64,000 nt of DNA from a virus. The stretch spans positions 81,920 through 145,919 of IMG/VR virus record IMGVR_UViG_3300032309_001546. One strand, 5' to 3'. Each line of letters opens with the position of its first letter. The stretch's first letter is position 1. Positions 22,527 to 28,119 of the stretch are shown here, piece by piece. The position numbers and the translations under genes are program-made. Below the pieces are notes generated by a model. That model ran no database searches and was not told where the DNA came from. It was given only the letters and a program-made list of their open reading frames with translations.

Positions 22527-22889
22527 CTACTTCCGCCAGGCCCCAGTACGAGCCTCGACCACAGTCTTGAGGTTGCAGTAGAGGTTGCCCACCGCATAGC
22601 GGCAGGGGGTAGCGGTGGTCAGCCAGTCCTCGTTGGACTGAAGGTCGGGACCCTTGGCCATGGCCAGAGAGTAGCGAGCTTCCTCTGACAACTGGCATTT
22701 GGCCAGAGTCTTGCGGTGCACCGAGACCTTGACGGTGTCGATCTCGCCGCTGAAAGAAGCCGCCACGTGGTTCCAGCCGATGGCCTTGAGGGCCTCGACG
22801 ATCTCCGTCTTGTAGACCGAGACGGGAAGGGTGGGGGGGAAGGAGATAAGGAGCGCGCTATCCGTCACATCATTGATCTTCTTGCACAT
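22527..22889 (-). CDS. Hypothetical protein, 120 aa
   Basis: I start at the ATG at 22887-22889 (MCKKINDVTDSALLIS) because ATGGAGGAAACC lies immediately before it. It is a soluble alpha/beta protein with a beta-strand start (LLISFPPTLPVSVYKTEIVEAL) resembling a small ferredoxin-like fold. No family is recognised. The leader (GGCAGATTCTACCCCCTGCC hairpin, 22926-22945) is nearly the same as that of the unrelated 80-aa gene at 24807-25049. Confidence 0.7.
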   Translation of the reverse strand: MCKKINDVTDSALLISFPPTLPVSVYKTEIVEALKAIGWNHVAASFSGEIDTVKVSVHRKTLAKCQLSEEARYSLAMAKGPDLQSNEDWLTTATPCRYAVGNLYCNLKTVVEARTGAWRK

Positions 22890-22951
22890 GGTTTCCTCCA
22901 TTGGAAAGGCGGTGTGGCGCACCGTGGCAGGGGGTAGAATCTGCCATCTTC

Positions 22952-23009
22952 TAGTTCATAGTAGGACTATTTAAGTACTATAGATTACTTACCCCACCTT
23001 GCAGTGGGG
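22952..23009 (-). promoter_or_regulatory. Terminator-promoter junction (array)
   Basis: Hairpin CCCCAC/GTGGGG (22992-23009) is followed by TACTTAAATAGT, spacer CCTACT, then ATGAACTAG (22952-22978). Confidence 0.65.
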
Positions 23010-23034
23010 CTTTCATCTACCTCAACCTCAGCTC

Positions 23035-23181
23035 TTAGTCCTGCATGCAGCTCCACGAGATGCCGATCCAGGACAGGATCAGAAGACCCGCGCAGACCGG
23101 CTCCATCACGCCAGAGCCAAAGCTCCAGCCGAGGGTGCAGGTTGCGAGGAGGAAGCTGGCGGTAGCGATTGCATTCTTCAT
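23035..23181 (-). CDS. Small membrane protein, 48 aa
   Basis: ATG at 23179-23181 behind CTGGAGAATGTC. Two hydrophobic segments are visible (AIATASFLLATCTLGWSF and VCAGLLILSWIGISW) with a short loop, so a two-helix hairpin in the inner membrane is likely. It is the only gene of its cassette. No family is recognised. Confidence 0.7.
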   Translation of the reverse strand: MKNAIATASFLLATCTLGWSFGSGVMEPVCAGLLILSWIGISWSCMQD

Positions 23182-23239
23182 GACATTCTCCAGTTTGGCA
23201 TCATTCTTTACGAAGTGTAAAGCTATGTATGCCCACAGC

Positions 23240-23300
23240 CTAGCCCATACTACTATTTGTGTATCCTAGAAAAGATAGCCCACCTCCTCAGGGTGAGCCA
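23240..23300 (-). promoter_or_regulatory. Terminator-promoter junction (array)
   Basis: GCTCACC/GGTGGGC hairpin with TATCTTTTCT is followed by TACACAAATAGT, spacer AGT, then ATGGGCTAG (23240-23264). Confidence 0.65.
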
Positions 23301-23325
23301 TCCTATCTATCCTCAATCGCTCTAG

Positions 23326-23505
23326 TTACTCGCTGCGGTCAGCAAGCCAACCACCACGACGCACCGACTGGCGGCACGCGAGGCAGTCACAGCCCCAAAG
23401 GGCGTCGGCGATGTCGCTTTCCCAGGCAAACTCCTCTTCCTCCGTGAGGAGGACGATGAGCTCGATCTGAAACAGGGCGAGGATCTTGACAAGAATCTTG
23501 TCCAT
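23326..23505 (-). CDS. Hypothetical protein with hydrophobic N-terminus, 59 aa
   Basis: Start at the ATG at 23503-23505 (MDKILVKILALFQIEL) behind AAAGGAGTTAGCC. The first 25 residues form a hydrophobic helix, then the chain turns acidic (EEEEFAWESDIADAL) and ends with two cysteines (CDCLACR) and a basic tail. It could be a membrane-associated small regulator. No family is recognised. The leader hairpin (23526-23541) has an AATGTC loop on the minus strand, also seen upstream of the lipoprotein gene. Confidence 0.65.
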   Translation of the reverse strand: MDKILVKILALFQIELIVLLTEEEEFAWESDIADALWGCDCLACRQSVRRGGWLADRSE

Positions 23506-23556
23506 GGCTAACTCCTTTACGAGTGGGGACGACATTATCCCAAAGCTGGCCAAAGA

Positions 23557-23612
23557 TTAACTCATAGCAGTACAACTATTTATGTATTGTCGATTACTTA
23601 CCCCTTACGGGG
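23557..23612 (-). promoter_or_regulatory. Terminator-promoter junction (array)
   Basis: Short CCCC/GGGG hairpin (23601-23612) is followed by TACATAAATAGT, spacer TGTACTGCT, then ATGAGTTAA (23557-23588). Confidence 0.6.
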
Positions 23613-23630
23613 CTTTCGTCGGGTTGCTCT

Positions 23631-23891
23631 CTACTTGTCGCCGCATACCGGGAGTGGCGTGCCGTTAGGCACGTCACTCATCGGGTGTGGGTGAGTCGCA
23701 GAGAAGTCTACAATCCACCACCGCCAACGGGTTTCCCCGCTAAGGCTGCAGTCGATCTCAACAAGCTCGTCCTCAACGCAGTACCCAGCAACCTTCGGCT
23801 CGATCGTACCGGTGGTCGGCACGGGGAGCGTGTTGTTGCTGGAGCAAGCGGTGAGGAGCGAGGCAAGCAACGCGATCTTCAACTTATCCAT
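23631..23891 (-). CDS. Putative lipoprotein, 86 aa
   Basis: I use the ATG at 23889-23891 (MDKLKIALLASLLTAC) because AAAGGAGATCTC precedes it. The first 16 residues are a lipoprotein signal peptide ending in the lipobox LLTAC, so Cys16 would be lipidated after cleavage. The mature part of about 70 residues has two further cysteines in its middle (GYCVEDELVEIDCSL) that could form a disulphide. Phage lipoproteins of this size include superinfection-exclusion proteins and outer-membrane spanin subunits. The lone-cassette context favours the first, but this is inference. Confidence 0.75.
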   Translation of the reverse strand: MDKLKIALLASLLTACSSNNTLPVPTTGTIEPKVAGYCVEDELVEIDCSLSGETRWRWWIVDFSATHPHPMSDVPNGTPLPVCGDK

Positions 23892-23909
23892 GAGATCTCC
23901 TTTCGGTTT

Positions 23910-23923
23910 GGGTGACATTACCC
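23910..23923 (-). promoter_or_regulatory. Leader hairpin with AATGTC loop
   Basis: Minus strand GGGTAATGTCACCC lies 18 bases before the lipoprotein start. The same form, GGGT/ACCC with loop AATTTC, is at 27079-27092, and GGGC/GCCC with loop AATTCC is at 27673-27686. Confidence 0.55.
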
Positions 23924-23932
23924 ATCTCACCG

Positions 23933-23988
23933 TTTAGCCCATAGGACTGTTTAAGTATTGTTCAAAGAATAGCCCGCCTAAGCGAGCC
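23933..23988 (-). promoter_or_regulatory. Terminator-promoter junction (array)
   Basis: GCTCGC/GGCGGGC hairpin with TATTCTTTG is followed by TACTTAAACAGT, spacer CCT, then ATGGGCTAA (23933-23959). Confidence 0.65.
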
Positions 23989-24015
23989 ACTCGATGATGC
24001 AGTCTACCTCATCCT

Positions 24016-24216
24016 CTAGTCATCGAATCCATACTGCCAAAACAGCGAGGACACGATGGCCATGCCGATCAGCACGATCGTTGCGAACGTGCCGAGAGCG
24101 TTGAACAGGTTCTCGGGGCCGGCGACCCGAAGCCAGTTGTCCATGAGGCAACCAGCGAAGAACATATTCAAGAGGTGAACGAAGACGCGGACAATGTTCC
24201 AGAGAACCTTAACCAT
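24016..24216 (-). CDS. Small two-helix membrane protein, 66 aa
   Basis: ATG at 24214-24216 behind AAAGGAGTCTGTC. Two hydrophobic segments (NIVRVFVHLLNMFFAGCL and TFATIVLIGMAIVSSLFW) flank a short polar loop. The C-terminus is QYGFDD. No family is recognised; it is the single gene of its cassette. Confidence 0.7.
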   Translation of the reverse strand: MVKVLWNIVRVFVHLLNMFFAGCLMDNWLRVAGPENLFNALGTFATIVLIGMAIVSSLFWQYGFDD

Positions 24217-24272
24217 GACAGACTCCTTTCTAGTAATATTCCCCAACGAAATGCGGGGCTATATCACCACAC

Positions 24273-24336
24273 TTTAACCCACACTACTTGAACTATTTAA
24301 GTACAGTAGAAAAGATAGCCCACCTTGCGGTGAGCC
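24273..24336 (-). promoter_or_regulatory. Terminator-promoter junction (array)
   Basis: GCTCACC/GGTGGGC hairpin with TATCTTTTC is followed by TACTTAAATAGT, spacer TCAAGTAGT, then GTGGGTTAA (24273-24304). GTG replaces ATG here. Confidence 0.65.
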
Positions 24337-24357
24337 AGAGCTTCCCTGATTGTGGAC

Positions 24358-24648
24358 CTAAGGCTTGTTAGCCAAGTGGTCCGTGATGGCCTTGCTGTTG
24401 CCCTGCGAAGGGCAGCACCCAAACTCGCGGAACCAGTAGTCCCGCTTGTTATGCCACTTCTTCTTGGCGGCCTTCTTCCGAGCCTCGCTTGCCTTTTTAC
24501 GGGCAGCACGGACAGAGGCGCGAATCTTGCGAGCCTGCTGACGAGTTTCCTCGTCAACAAGCCCGCAGAACAGGATCATGAAACCCGTTCCTGCACCCCC
24601 GAGAAGAATGACGGCGAAAATCAATCGCAACCACATCATCGAGTCCAT
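24358..24648 (-). CDS. Membrane-anchored basic protein, 96 aa
   Basis: ATG behind AAAGGAGGTTTGTT. An N-terminal membrane helix (MWLRLIFAVILLGGAGTGFMILF) is followed by a very basic helical stretch (RKIRASVRAARKKASEARKKAA) of about 35 residues and a polar tail with two cysteines. The basic arm could touch nucleic acid or acidic lipid at the inner face of the membrane. No family is recognised. Confidence 0.75.
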   Translation of the reverse strand: MDSMMWLRLIFAVILLGGAGTGFMILFCGLVDEETRQQARKIRASVRAARKKASEARKKAAKKKWHNKRDYWFREFGCCPSQGNSKAITDHLANKP

Positions 24649-24714
24649 AACAAACCTCCTTTACGTTAGGTTAGCGCTCTGCGAATCTGCAGTTTACGCC
24701 ATGTCATGTCACCT

Positions 24715-24799
24715 TCTAAGTCATACTATTTAAGTATCTTAGAAAAAATGACCCGTCCAAAGACGGGCCATGTTCCCTTGCCCACCCTAAGGTGAGCCG
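24715..24799 (-). promoter_or_regulatory. Double terminator and promoter (array)
   Basis: Two hairpins (24779-24799 and 24749-24770, the second followed by TTTTTTCT) end the 80-aa gene. TACTTAAATAGT then runs directly into ATGACTTAG (24715-24737, no spacer). Confidence 0.65.
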
Positions 24800-24806
24800 T
24801 TGCTCT

Positions 24807-25049
24807 TTACCTGAACGGAACGTACAGGTAGAGAGCGCGACGATTGAACCCAGTCGCCTTGTGGATGCTCGCGAAGAGCCGGTATTCCGGGGGCGAGCTG
24901 GTCATGGCGCTGTAAACGCCACGTGCGACCTGGTAGCCGCATCTGCTCCCGCGGTTCTCGAAGGCAGTCCAGGCCGCAGCCTGAGACAGCCAGTCGAGAA
25001 GACGATCCTCCTCTGTCTTGGGGGTCGTCTCGTTGGTGTTGTTGCTCAT
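24807..25049 (-). CDS. Hypothetical protein, 80 aa
   Basis: Start at the ATG at 25047-25049 (MSNNTNETTPKTEEDR) behind AAGGAGGATAAA. After a polar, probably disordered N-terminus it forms a helical domain (LLDWLSQAAAWTAF...RRALYLYVPFR). No family is recognised. Its leader hairpin (25085-25104) is identical to the one upstream of the 120-aa gene at 22527, though the proteins are unrelated. Confidence 0.65.
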   Translation of the reverse strand: MSNNTNETTPKTEEDRLLDWLSQAAAWTAFENRGSRCGYQVARGVYSAMTSSPPEYRLFASIHKATGFNRRALYLYVPFR

Positions 25050-25084
25050 TTTATCCTCCTTGAAGGTTGCAGTGTGGCGCACTG

Positions 25085-25104
25085 GGCAGGGGGTAGAATC
25101 TGCC
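25085..25104 (-). promoter_or_regulatory. Leader hairpin shared with another cassette
   Basis: GGCAG/CTGCC hairpin with a ten-base loop on the minus strand. All twenty bases are identical to 22926-22945, and the following GTGCGCCACAC is shared too. Two unrelated genes carry the same leader. Confidence 0.6.
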
Positions 25105-25109
25105 ATATA

Positions 25110-25178
25110 TTAACTCATAGCAGAACTCTGTAAGTATTAGAGAAGAAATACCCCACCCTAGCATAAGCCAAAGTGGGG
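25110..25178 (-). promoter_or_regulatory. Terminator-promoter junction (array)
   Basis: CCCCAC/GTGGGG stem (25151-25178) with TATTTCTTCT is followed by TACTTACAGAGT, spacer TCTGCT, then ATGAGTTAA (25110-25138). Confidence 0.6.
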
Positions 25179-25204
25179 CAATCCTCTAGTCCATCAACCA
25201 GTTA

Positions 25205-25432
25205 TTACCAGTTGAAATCCTGCTCAACATGATGGAGCACCTCAGTGCCAAACACGCTGAACCGAATCAACAGTCGAAGGCGCACAGGGGTGCCACCCTC
25301 GATGCCGTGGTGCTGCAGCCCAAAGGCCACAAGATTCTTCCACCCACGGCCGGGGTGGGGAGTGGTGTCAATGACAACACCGTTCACCATGGTCTCAACC
25401 TCAAGCAACTGCATCTCGGTCGTGATCATCAT
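25205..25432 (-). CDS. Hypothetical protein, 75 aa
   Basis: Two ATGs follow ATGGAGGATAAG; I use the first, at 25430-25432 (MMITTEMQLLEVE). The product looks like an all-beta small domain (VNGVVIDTTPHPGRGWKNLVAFG, then RLRLLIRFSVFGTEVLHHV). No family is recognised. Its leader is a clear relative of that of the 87-aa gene at 25974, with changes that keep a CCTGAGA/TCTCGGG stem paired. Confidence 0.65.
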   Translation of the reverse strand: MMITTEMQLLEVETMVNGVVIDTTPHPGRGWKNLVAFGLQHHGIEGGTPVRLRLLIRFSVFGTEVLHHVEQDFNW

Positions 25433-25520
25433 CTTATCCTCCATTGAAAAGGAAGGGAATTTCACCCCACCCGAGAACACTCTCAGGATTTGAAGTTCAT
25501 AGAAAATTTGAACCTCCACA

Positions 25521-25578
25521 CTTTAGCTCATACTATTTAAGTATATAAGAAAAGATGGCCCATCCTCTCGGACAGGCC
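25521..25578 (-). promoter_or_regulatory. Terminator-promoter junction (array)
   Basis: GGCC...GGCC hairpin with ATCTTTTCT is followed by TACTTAAATAGT running directly into ATGAGCTAA (25521-25544). Confidence 0.65.
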
Positions 25579-25632
25579 ACCTAAGCTAATACAAGCTGAC
25601 TCAAGGGCTCAAAGGATCAAGCTCTCAATCAA

Positions 25633-25833
25633 TCAATGCCAGGGATTACGCCCAGCAGGATTGAAGAAGCCGCGACGGGCGCACTCACGCTTGATCTCCT
25701 CGCGCCTCTCTTCCATATCCCGGCAGTAGCTGTTGCCCCAGCCGTACTGGCTGTGGAAACGGACATCATCCGCGAGAAGGTTGACGGAAATGAGGGAATT
25801 GCAGTTCCGAATCTCAATCTTCAACTTATCCAT
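25633..25833 (-). CDS. Hypothetical protein, 66 aa
   Basis: Start at the ATG at 25831-25833 (MDKLKIEIRNCNSLISV) behind CTGGAGGTTTGCC. A beta-strand N-terminal half is followed by a charged helix (DMEERREEIKRECARRGFF). No family is recognised. The leader (hairpin 25859-25873) closely matches that of the membrane-anchored 118-aa gene at 26395. Confidence 0.65.
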   Translation of the reverse strand: MDKLKIEIRNCNSLISVNLLADDVRFHSQYGWGNSYCRDMEERREEIKRECARRGFFNPAGRNPWH

Positions 25834-25858
25834 GGCAAACCTCCAGGTTGAAATCACT

Positions 25859-25873
25859 CCTATGAAATATAGG
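25859..25873 (-). promoter_or_regulatory. Leader hairpin, paired with 26777-26791
   Basis: CCTAT, loop ATTTC, ATAGG on the minus strand, extended by CACT/AGTG. The partner leader has loop AATTC and the extension CGTT/AACG, so the extension has changed on both sides and still pairs. Confidence 0.6.
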
Positions 25874-25886
25874 TAGTGTGCCAAAT

Positions 25887-25943
25887 GTTAACTCATAGTA
25901 GTACTCTGTTAGTATGTTAGAAAAGATAGCCCCCGAAGGGGCC
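25887..25943 (-). promoter_or_regulatory. Terminator-promoter junction (array)
   Basis: GGCCCC/GGGGGC hairpin (25929-25943) with TATCTTTTCT is followed by TACTAACAGAGT, spacer ACTACT, then ATGAGTTAA (25887-25916). Confidence 0.65.
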
Positions 25944-25973
25944 AGAGCTTGACCAGAGCGTGAGCTCTAGTTA

Positions 25974-26237
25974 CTACTTGTACATCGCCTTAATGAAGGC
26001 GTTCTCGATGGCGCGAACCAGCTGCCAGCTCGCGTTCATCTCCTTGTCCAGGTCCCAGGAGGAACCGTCCTTGGCCTCGATGTCCTTGAGGCGGGAGATC
26101 TCGACCTTGATCGTGCTAAGCGTGTTCCGAAGCTCCTCATGGGAACCCTCTTTGATACCGTTGTTGTCAACAGAATCATTGAAGGTTGCCCAGCAGGTCT
26201 CCGCAATCTCGCTCATCTGGATCATGCTCTTGTTCAT
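25974..26237 (-). CDS. Hypothetical helical protein, 87 aa
   Basis: ATG at 26235-26237 (MNKSMIQMSEIAETCW) behind ACGGAGGATAAG. Almost the whole chain is helical, with two or three amphipathic helices (EELRNTLSTIKVEISRLKDI; SWQLVRAIENAFIKAMYK), consistent with a small helical bundle. No family is recognised. Confidence 0.7.
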   Translation of the reverse strand: MNKSMIQMSEIAETCWATFNDSVDNNGIKEGSHEELRNTLSTIKVEISRLKDIEAKDGSSWDLDKEMNASWQLVRAIENAFIKAMYK

Positions 26238-26324
26238 CTTATCCTCCGTTGGTTGGAAGGGAATTTCACCCTGCCCGAGACAATTCCCAGGACTTGAAGC
26301 TAGTAAGATTACCAACTCCCACAT

Positions 26325-26382
26325 GTTAACCCATAATACTATTTGAGTATCTTAGAAAAGATAGCTCGCCATTACAGCGAGC
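26325..26382 (-). promoter_or_regulatory. Terminator-promoter junction (array)
   Basis: GGCTCGC/GGCGAGC hairpin (26362-26382) with TATCTTTTCT is followed by TACTCAAATAGT, spacer ATT, then ATGGGTTAA (26325-26350). Confidence 0.65.
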
Positions 26383-26394
26383 CAGAGCTAATCT

Positions 26395-26751
26395 CTAACG
26401 CCAGTTGTGAACAATGCTGAACCAGGGTTGAACCAGGTCAGCCGGAAGCTCCTTGTGGAGCTTATCCGTGATTTCCCTCCACTCCAGCATGTGCTGGTAG
26501 CGGATAGAGGACGGGATCTCACGGTTGTAGCCGTGGAACCCCTCAAACCAAGCGACGAACACCTGGATATCCTCTGCAGTAGCCTTGCGAGCCTGATCCC
26601 TAATCTCCTCAAGGGAGACCTGGGCAGCAGACTTGACGGCAGGAGCAACGTTGACAGTCTTGACGCTCTCCTTCCCGAAGGGGAAGAAAAGAGTAACAAG
26701 GCCGACGACGAAGCAAAGAGCCATCAAAGCGACAAGAATAACGTTCAACAT
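26395..26751 (-). CDS. Membrane-anchored helical protein, 118 aa
   Basis: ATG behind CAGGAGGTTTGCC. An N-terminal membrane helix (LNVILVALMALCFVVGLVTLFF) precedes a soluble, mainly helical domain with many aromatics (VFVAWFEGFHGYNREI, MLEWREITDKLH). The N-terminus could also be an uncleaved signal anchor placing the domain outside. No family is recognised. Confidence 0.7.
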   Translation of the reverse strand: MLNVILVALMALCFVVGLVTLFFPFGKESVKTVNVAPAVKSAAQVSLEEIRDQARKATAEDIQVFVAWFEGFHGYNREIPSSIRYQHMLEWREITDKLHKELPADLVQPWFSIVHNWR

Positions 26752-26776
26752 GGCAAACCTCCTGGTTGAAATCGTT

Positions 26777-26791
26777 CCTATGAATTATAGG
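26777..26791 (-). promoter_or_regulatory. Leader hairpin, paired with 25859-25873
   Basis: CCTAT, loop AATTC, ATAGG on the minus strand, extended by CGTT/AACG. See the partner leader for the compensating changes. Confidence 0.6.
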
Positions 26792-26803
26792 TAACGTGCC
26801 ACA

Positions 26804-26860
26804 AGTTAAGTCATACTATTTGTGTATGTAAGAAAGAATGACCCACCTTGCGATGGGTCA
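26804..26860 (-). promoter_or_regulatory. Terminator-promoter junction (array)
   Basis: TGACCCAT/TGGGTCA hairpin (26839-26860) with TTCTTTCT is followed by TACACAAATAGT running directly into ATGACTTAA (26804-26827). Confidence 0.65.
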
Positions 26861-26870
26861 CTCAATCAGG

Positions 26871-27062
26871 CTACAGAGAGAAGTATCTCTGTGACCACAC
26901 GACGGACAGGCTGTTCCACGTACCCCAGGTCAGGGTGCTATGGCGGGTGTGCTTGTCCATGCTGCGGTCGATGACATCAAGCTCCTTGCGGGAGACTGCC
27001 GAAGCAATCTCTTGAAGGAACTTCTTTGCCAGGTACTCATTAGACGCGACATTGATTCTCAT
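26871..27062 (-). CDS. Hypothetical protein, 63 aa
   Basis: ATG behind ATGGAGATAGACA. The chain begins MRINVASNEYLAKKFLQEI and is helical in its first 35 residues, then Ser/Thr/Trp-rich. It is basic overall. No family is recognised; single gene of its cassette. Confidence 0.65.
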   Translation of the reverse strand: MRINVASNEYLAKKFLQEIASAVSRKELDVIDRSMDKHTRHSTLTWGTWNSLSVVWSQRYFSL

Positions 27063-27078
27063 TGTCTATCTCCATGAA

Positions 27079-27092
27079 GGGTGAAATTACCC
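27079..27092 (-). promoter_or_regulatory. Leader hairpin with AATTTC loop
   Basis: GGGT/ACCC stem around AATTTC on the minus strand, 17 bases before the 63-aa gene. Same form as 23910-23923 and 27673-27686. Confidence 0.55.
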
Positions 27093-27096
27093 ACAT

Positions 27097-27152
27097 ACTA
27101 TCCCATACTATTTAAGTATAGGAGAAAAAATGACCCATCTCTCGATAGGTCA
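27097..27152 (-). promoter_or_regulatory. Terminator-promoter junction (array)
   Basis: TGACCTAT/ATGGGTCA hairpin (27131-27152) with TTTTTTCTC is followed by TACTTAAATAGT running directly into ATGGGATAG (27097-27120). Confidence 0.65.
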
Positions 27153-27165
27153 TTGATCCTAGTAC

Positions 27166-27654
27166 CTACTTGATGTAGGTATTGATTGACATCAGGCTGC
27201 GCATAGCCTGGTGTTGATACTCCGTTTTGGCAACCCACTCAAAGGTCGCCTCAATGGAGCGTTCGAGCCGATTAAGCGGCCCGCTGAGGAACTGAATCTC
27301 ACCCTGCGACATAGGCGGGGTAAGGTCCGACTCAACAAACTTAGCAAAGACATCCCACTGGTTGTTAAGCCAGAGAGTGAAAGATGCGTGAGCCTGTTGA
27401 GCCCGGACCAAGCGTTCCATTGCTTGATCCGTCGTGATGTTCTGAGCACAGGCGTTGATGCCAGTCCTCCAGACGCAAGTCTTGAGGCCCACCGCCTGGA
27501 TCTCAAGAACATCACGCTCCACTGCAGCGACCTGCTCGTGGAAGTACCGAGAGATCATCCCGGCGGTGGGTGCCTCATTGGTTGAATAGGTATAAATACC
27601 CTCAACCGATGAAGCGTTGACGAGGAGAGCGGACACGATAACGTTGTTCGACAT
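27166..27654 (-). CDS. Hypothetical protein, 162 aa
   Basis: Start at the ATG at 27652-27654 (MSNNVIVSALLVNASSV) behind CTTGGAGTCAATC. A short hydrophobic beginning is followed by a mainly helical soluble chain (AAVERDVLEIQAVGLK, AMERLVRAQQAHASFTLWL, LNRLERSIEATFEWVA). No family is recognised. It is the first cassette of the array by transcription order, next to the divergent control region, and its leader has the GGGC/GCCC hairpin (27673-27686) with an AATTCC loop. Confidence 0.7.
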   Translation of the reverse strand: MSNNVIVSALLVNASSVEGIYTYSTNEAPTAGMISRYFHEQVAAVERDVLEIQAVGLKTCVWRTGINACAQNITTDQAMERLVRAQQAHASFTLWLNNQWDVFAKFVESDLTPPMSQGEIQFLSGPLNRLERSIEATFEWVAKTEYQHQAMRSLMSINTYIK

Positions 27655-28119
27655 GATTGACTCCAAGACAAAGGGCGGAATTGCCCACACACTAGCCCAT
27701 AACGGTACAGGCGGTCGATCCAAAGGGGGTGGGCTAAAACGAATAGGGGGTACACATCTTTACCAGGCGGGCTATATAGAGTACCCACTCTTTTCCGAAA
27801 AAAAATATATTAATTATATATATCCAGATATATAGCCTGTCTTTAGATTGCTCTTTTCCAAAAAAAATATATATAAATATATAAGCCTATATAGAGTTCT
27901 TTAGGCAAGTCTACGTCCCCTTTTCAGACCTATACCCCCTTTTCCCCTAGCTTTCCCACTAAGTGTTTTCTCAAAATATATATAGAGGTTTTCCCCTATA
28001 CTATATATAGGACTTTTCCTTATACATATAAGGTCTTTCCTTAAATAATATTTAAGGTTTTTTCCTTTTCCCTATATAGCGTCCCTTATGGTATCAAGTT
28101 AATAAAGTTTAAACTTAGT
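27655..28119. promoter_or_regulatory. Divergent AT-rich control region with phased palindromes
   Basis: This gap separates the minus-strand array from the plus-strand virion genes. Towards the left is a partial array promoter (TATGGGCTAGT, 27692-27703). Two direct repeats of CTCTTTTCC followed by an A-run and TATATA lie near 27788 and 27851. Three perfect palindromes follow at 27995-28011, 28018-28033 and 28039-28057, with centres 22-23 bases apart and joined by CTTTTCC-type linkers. No gene is seen. Confidence 0.65.
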
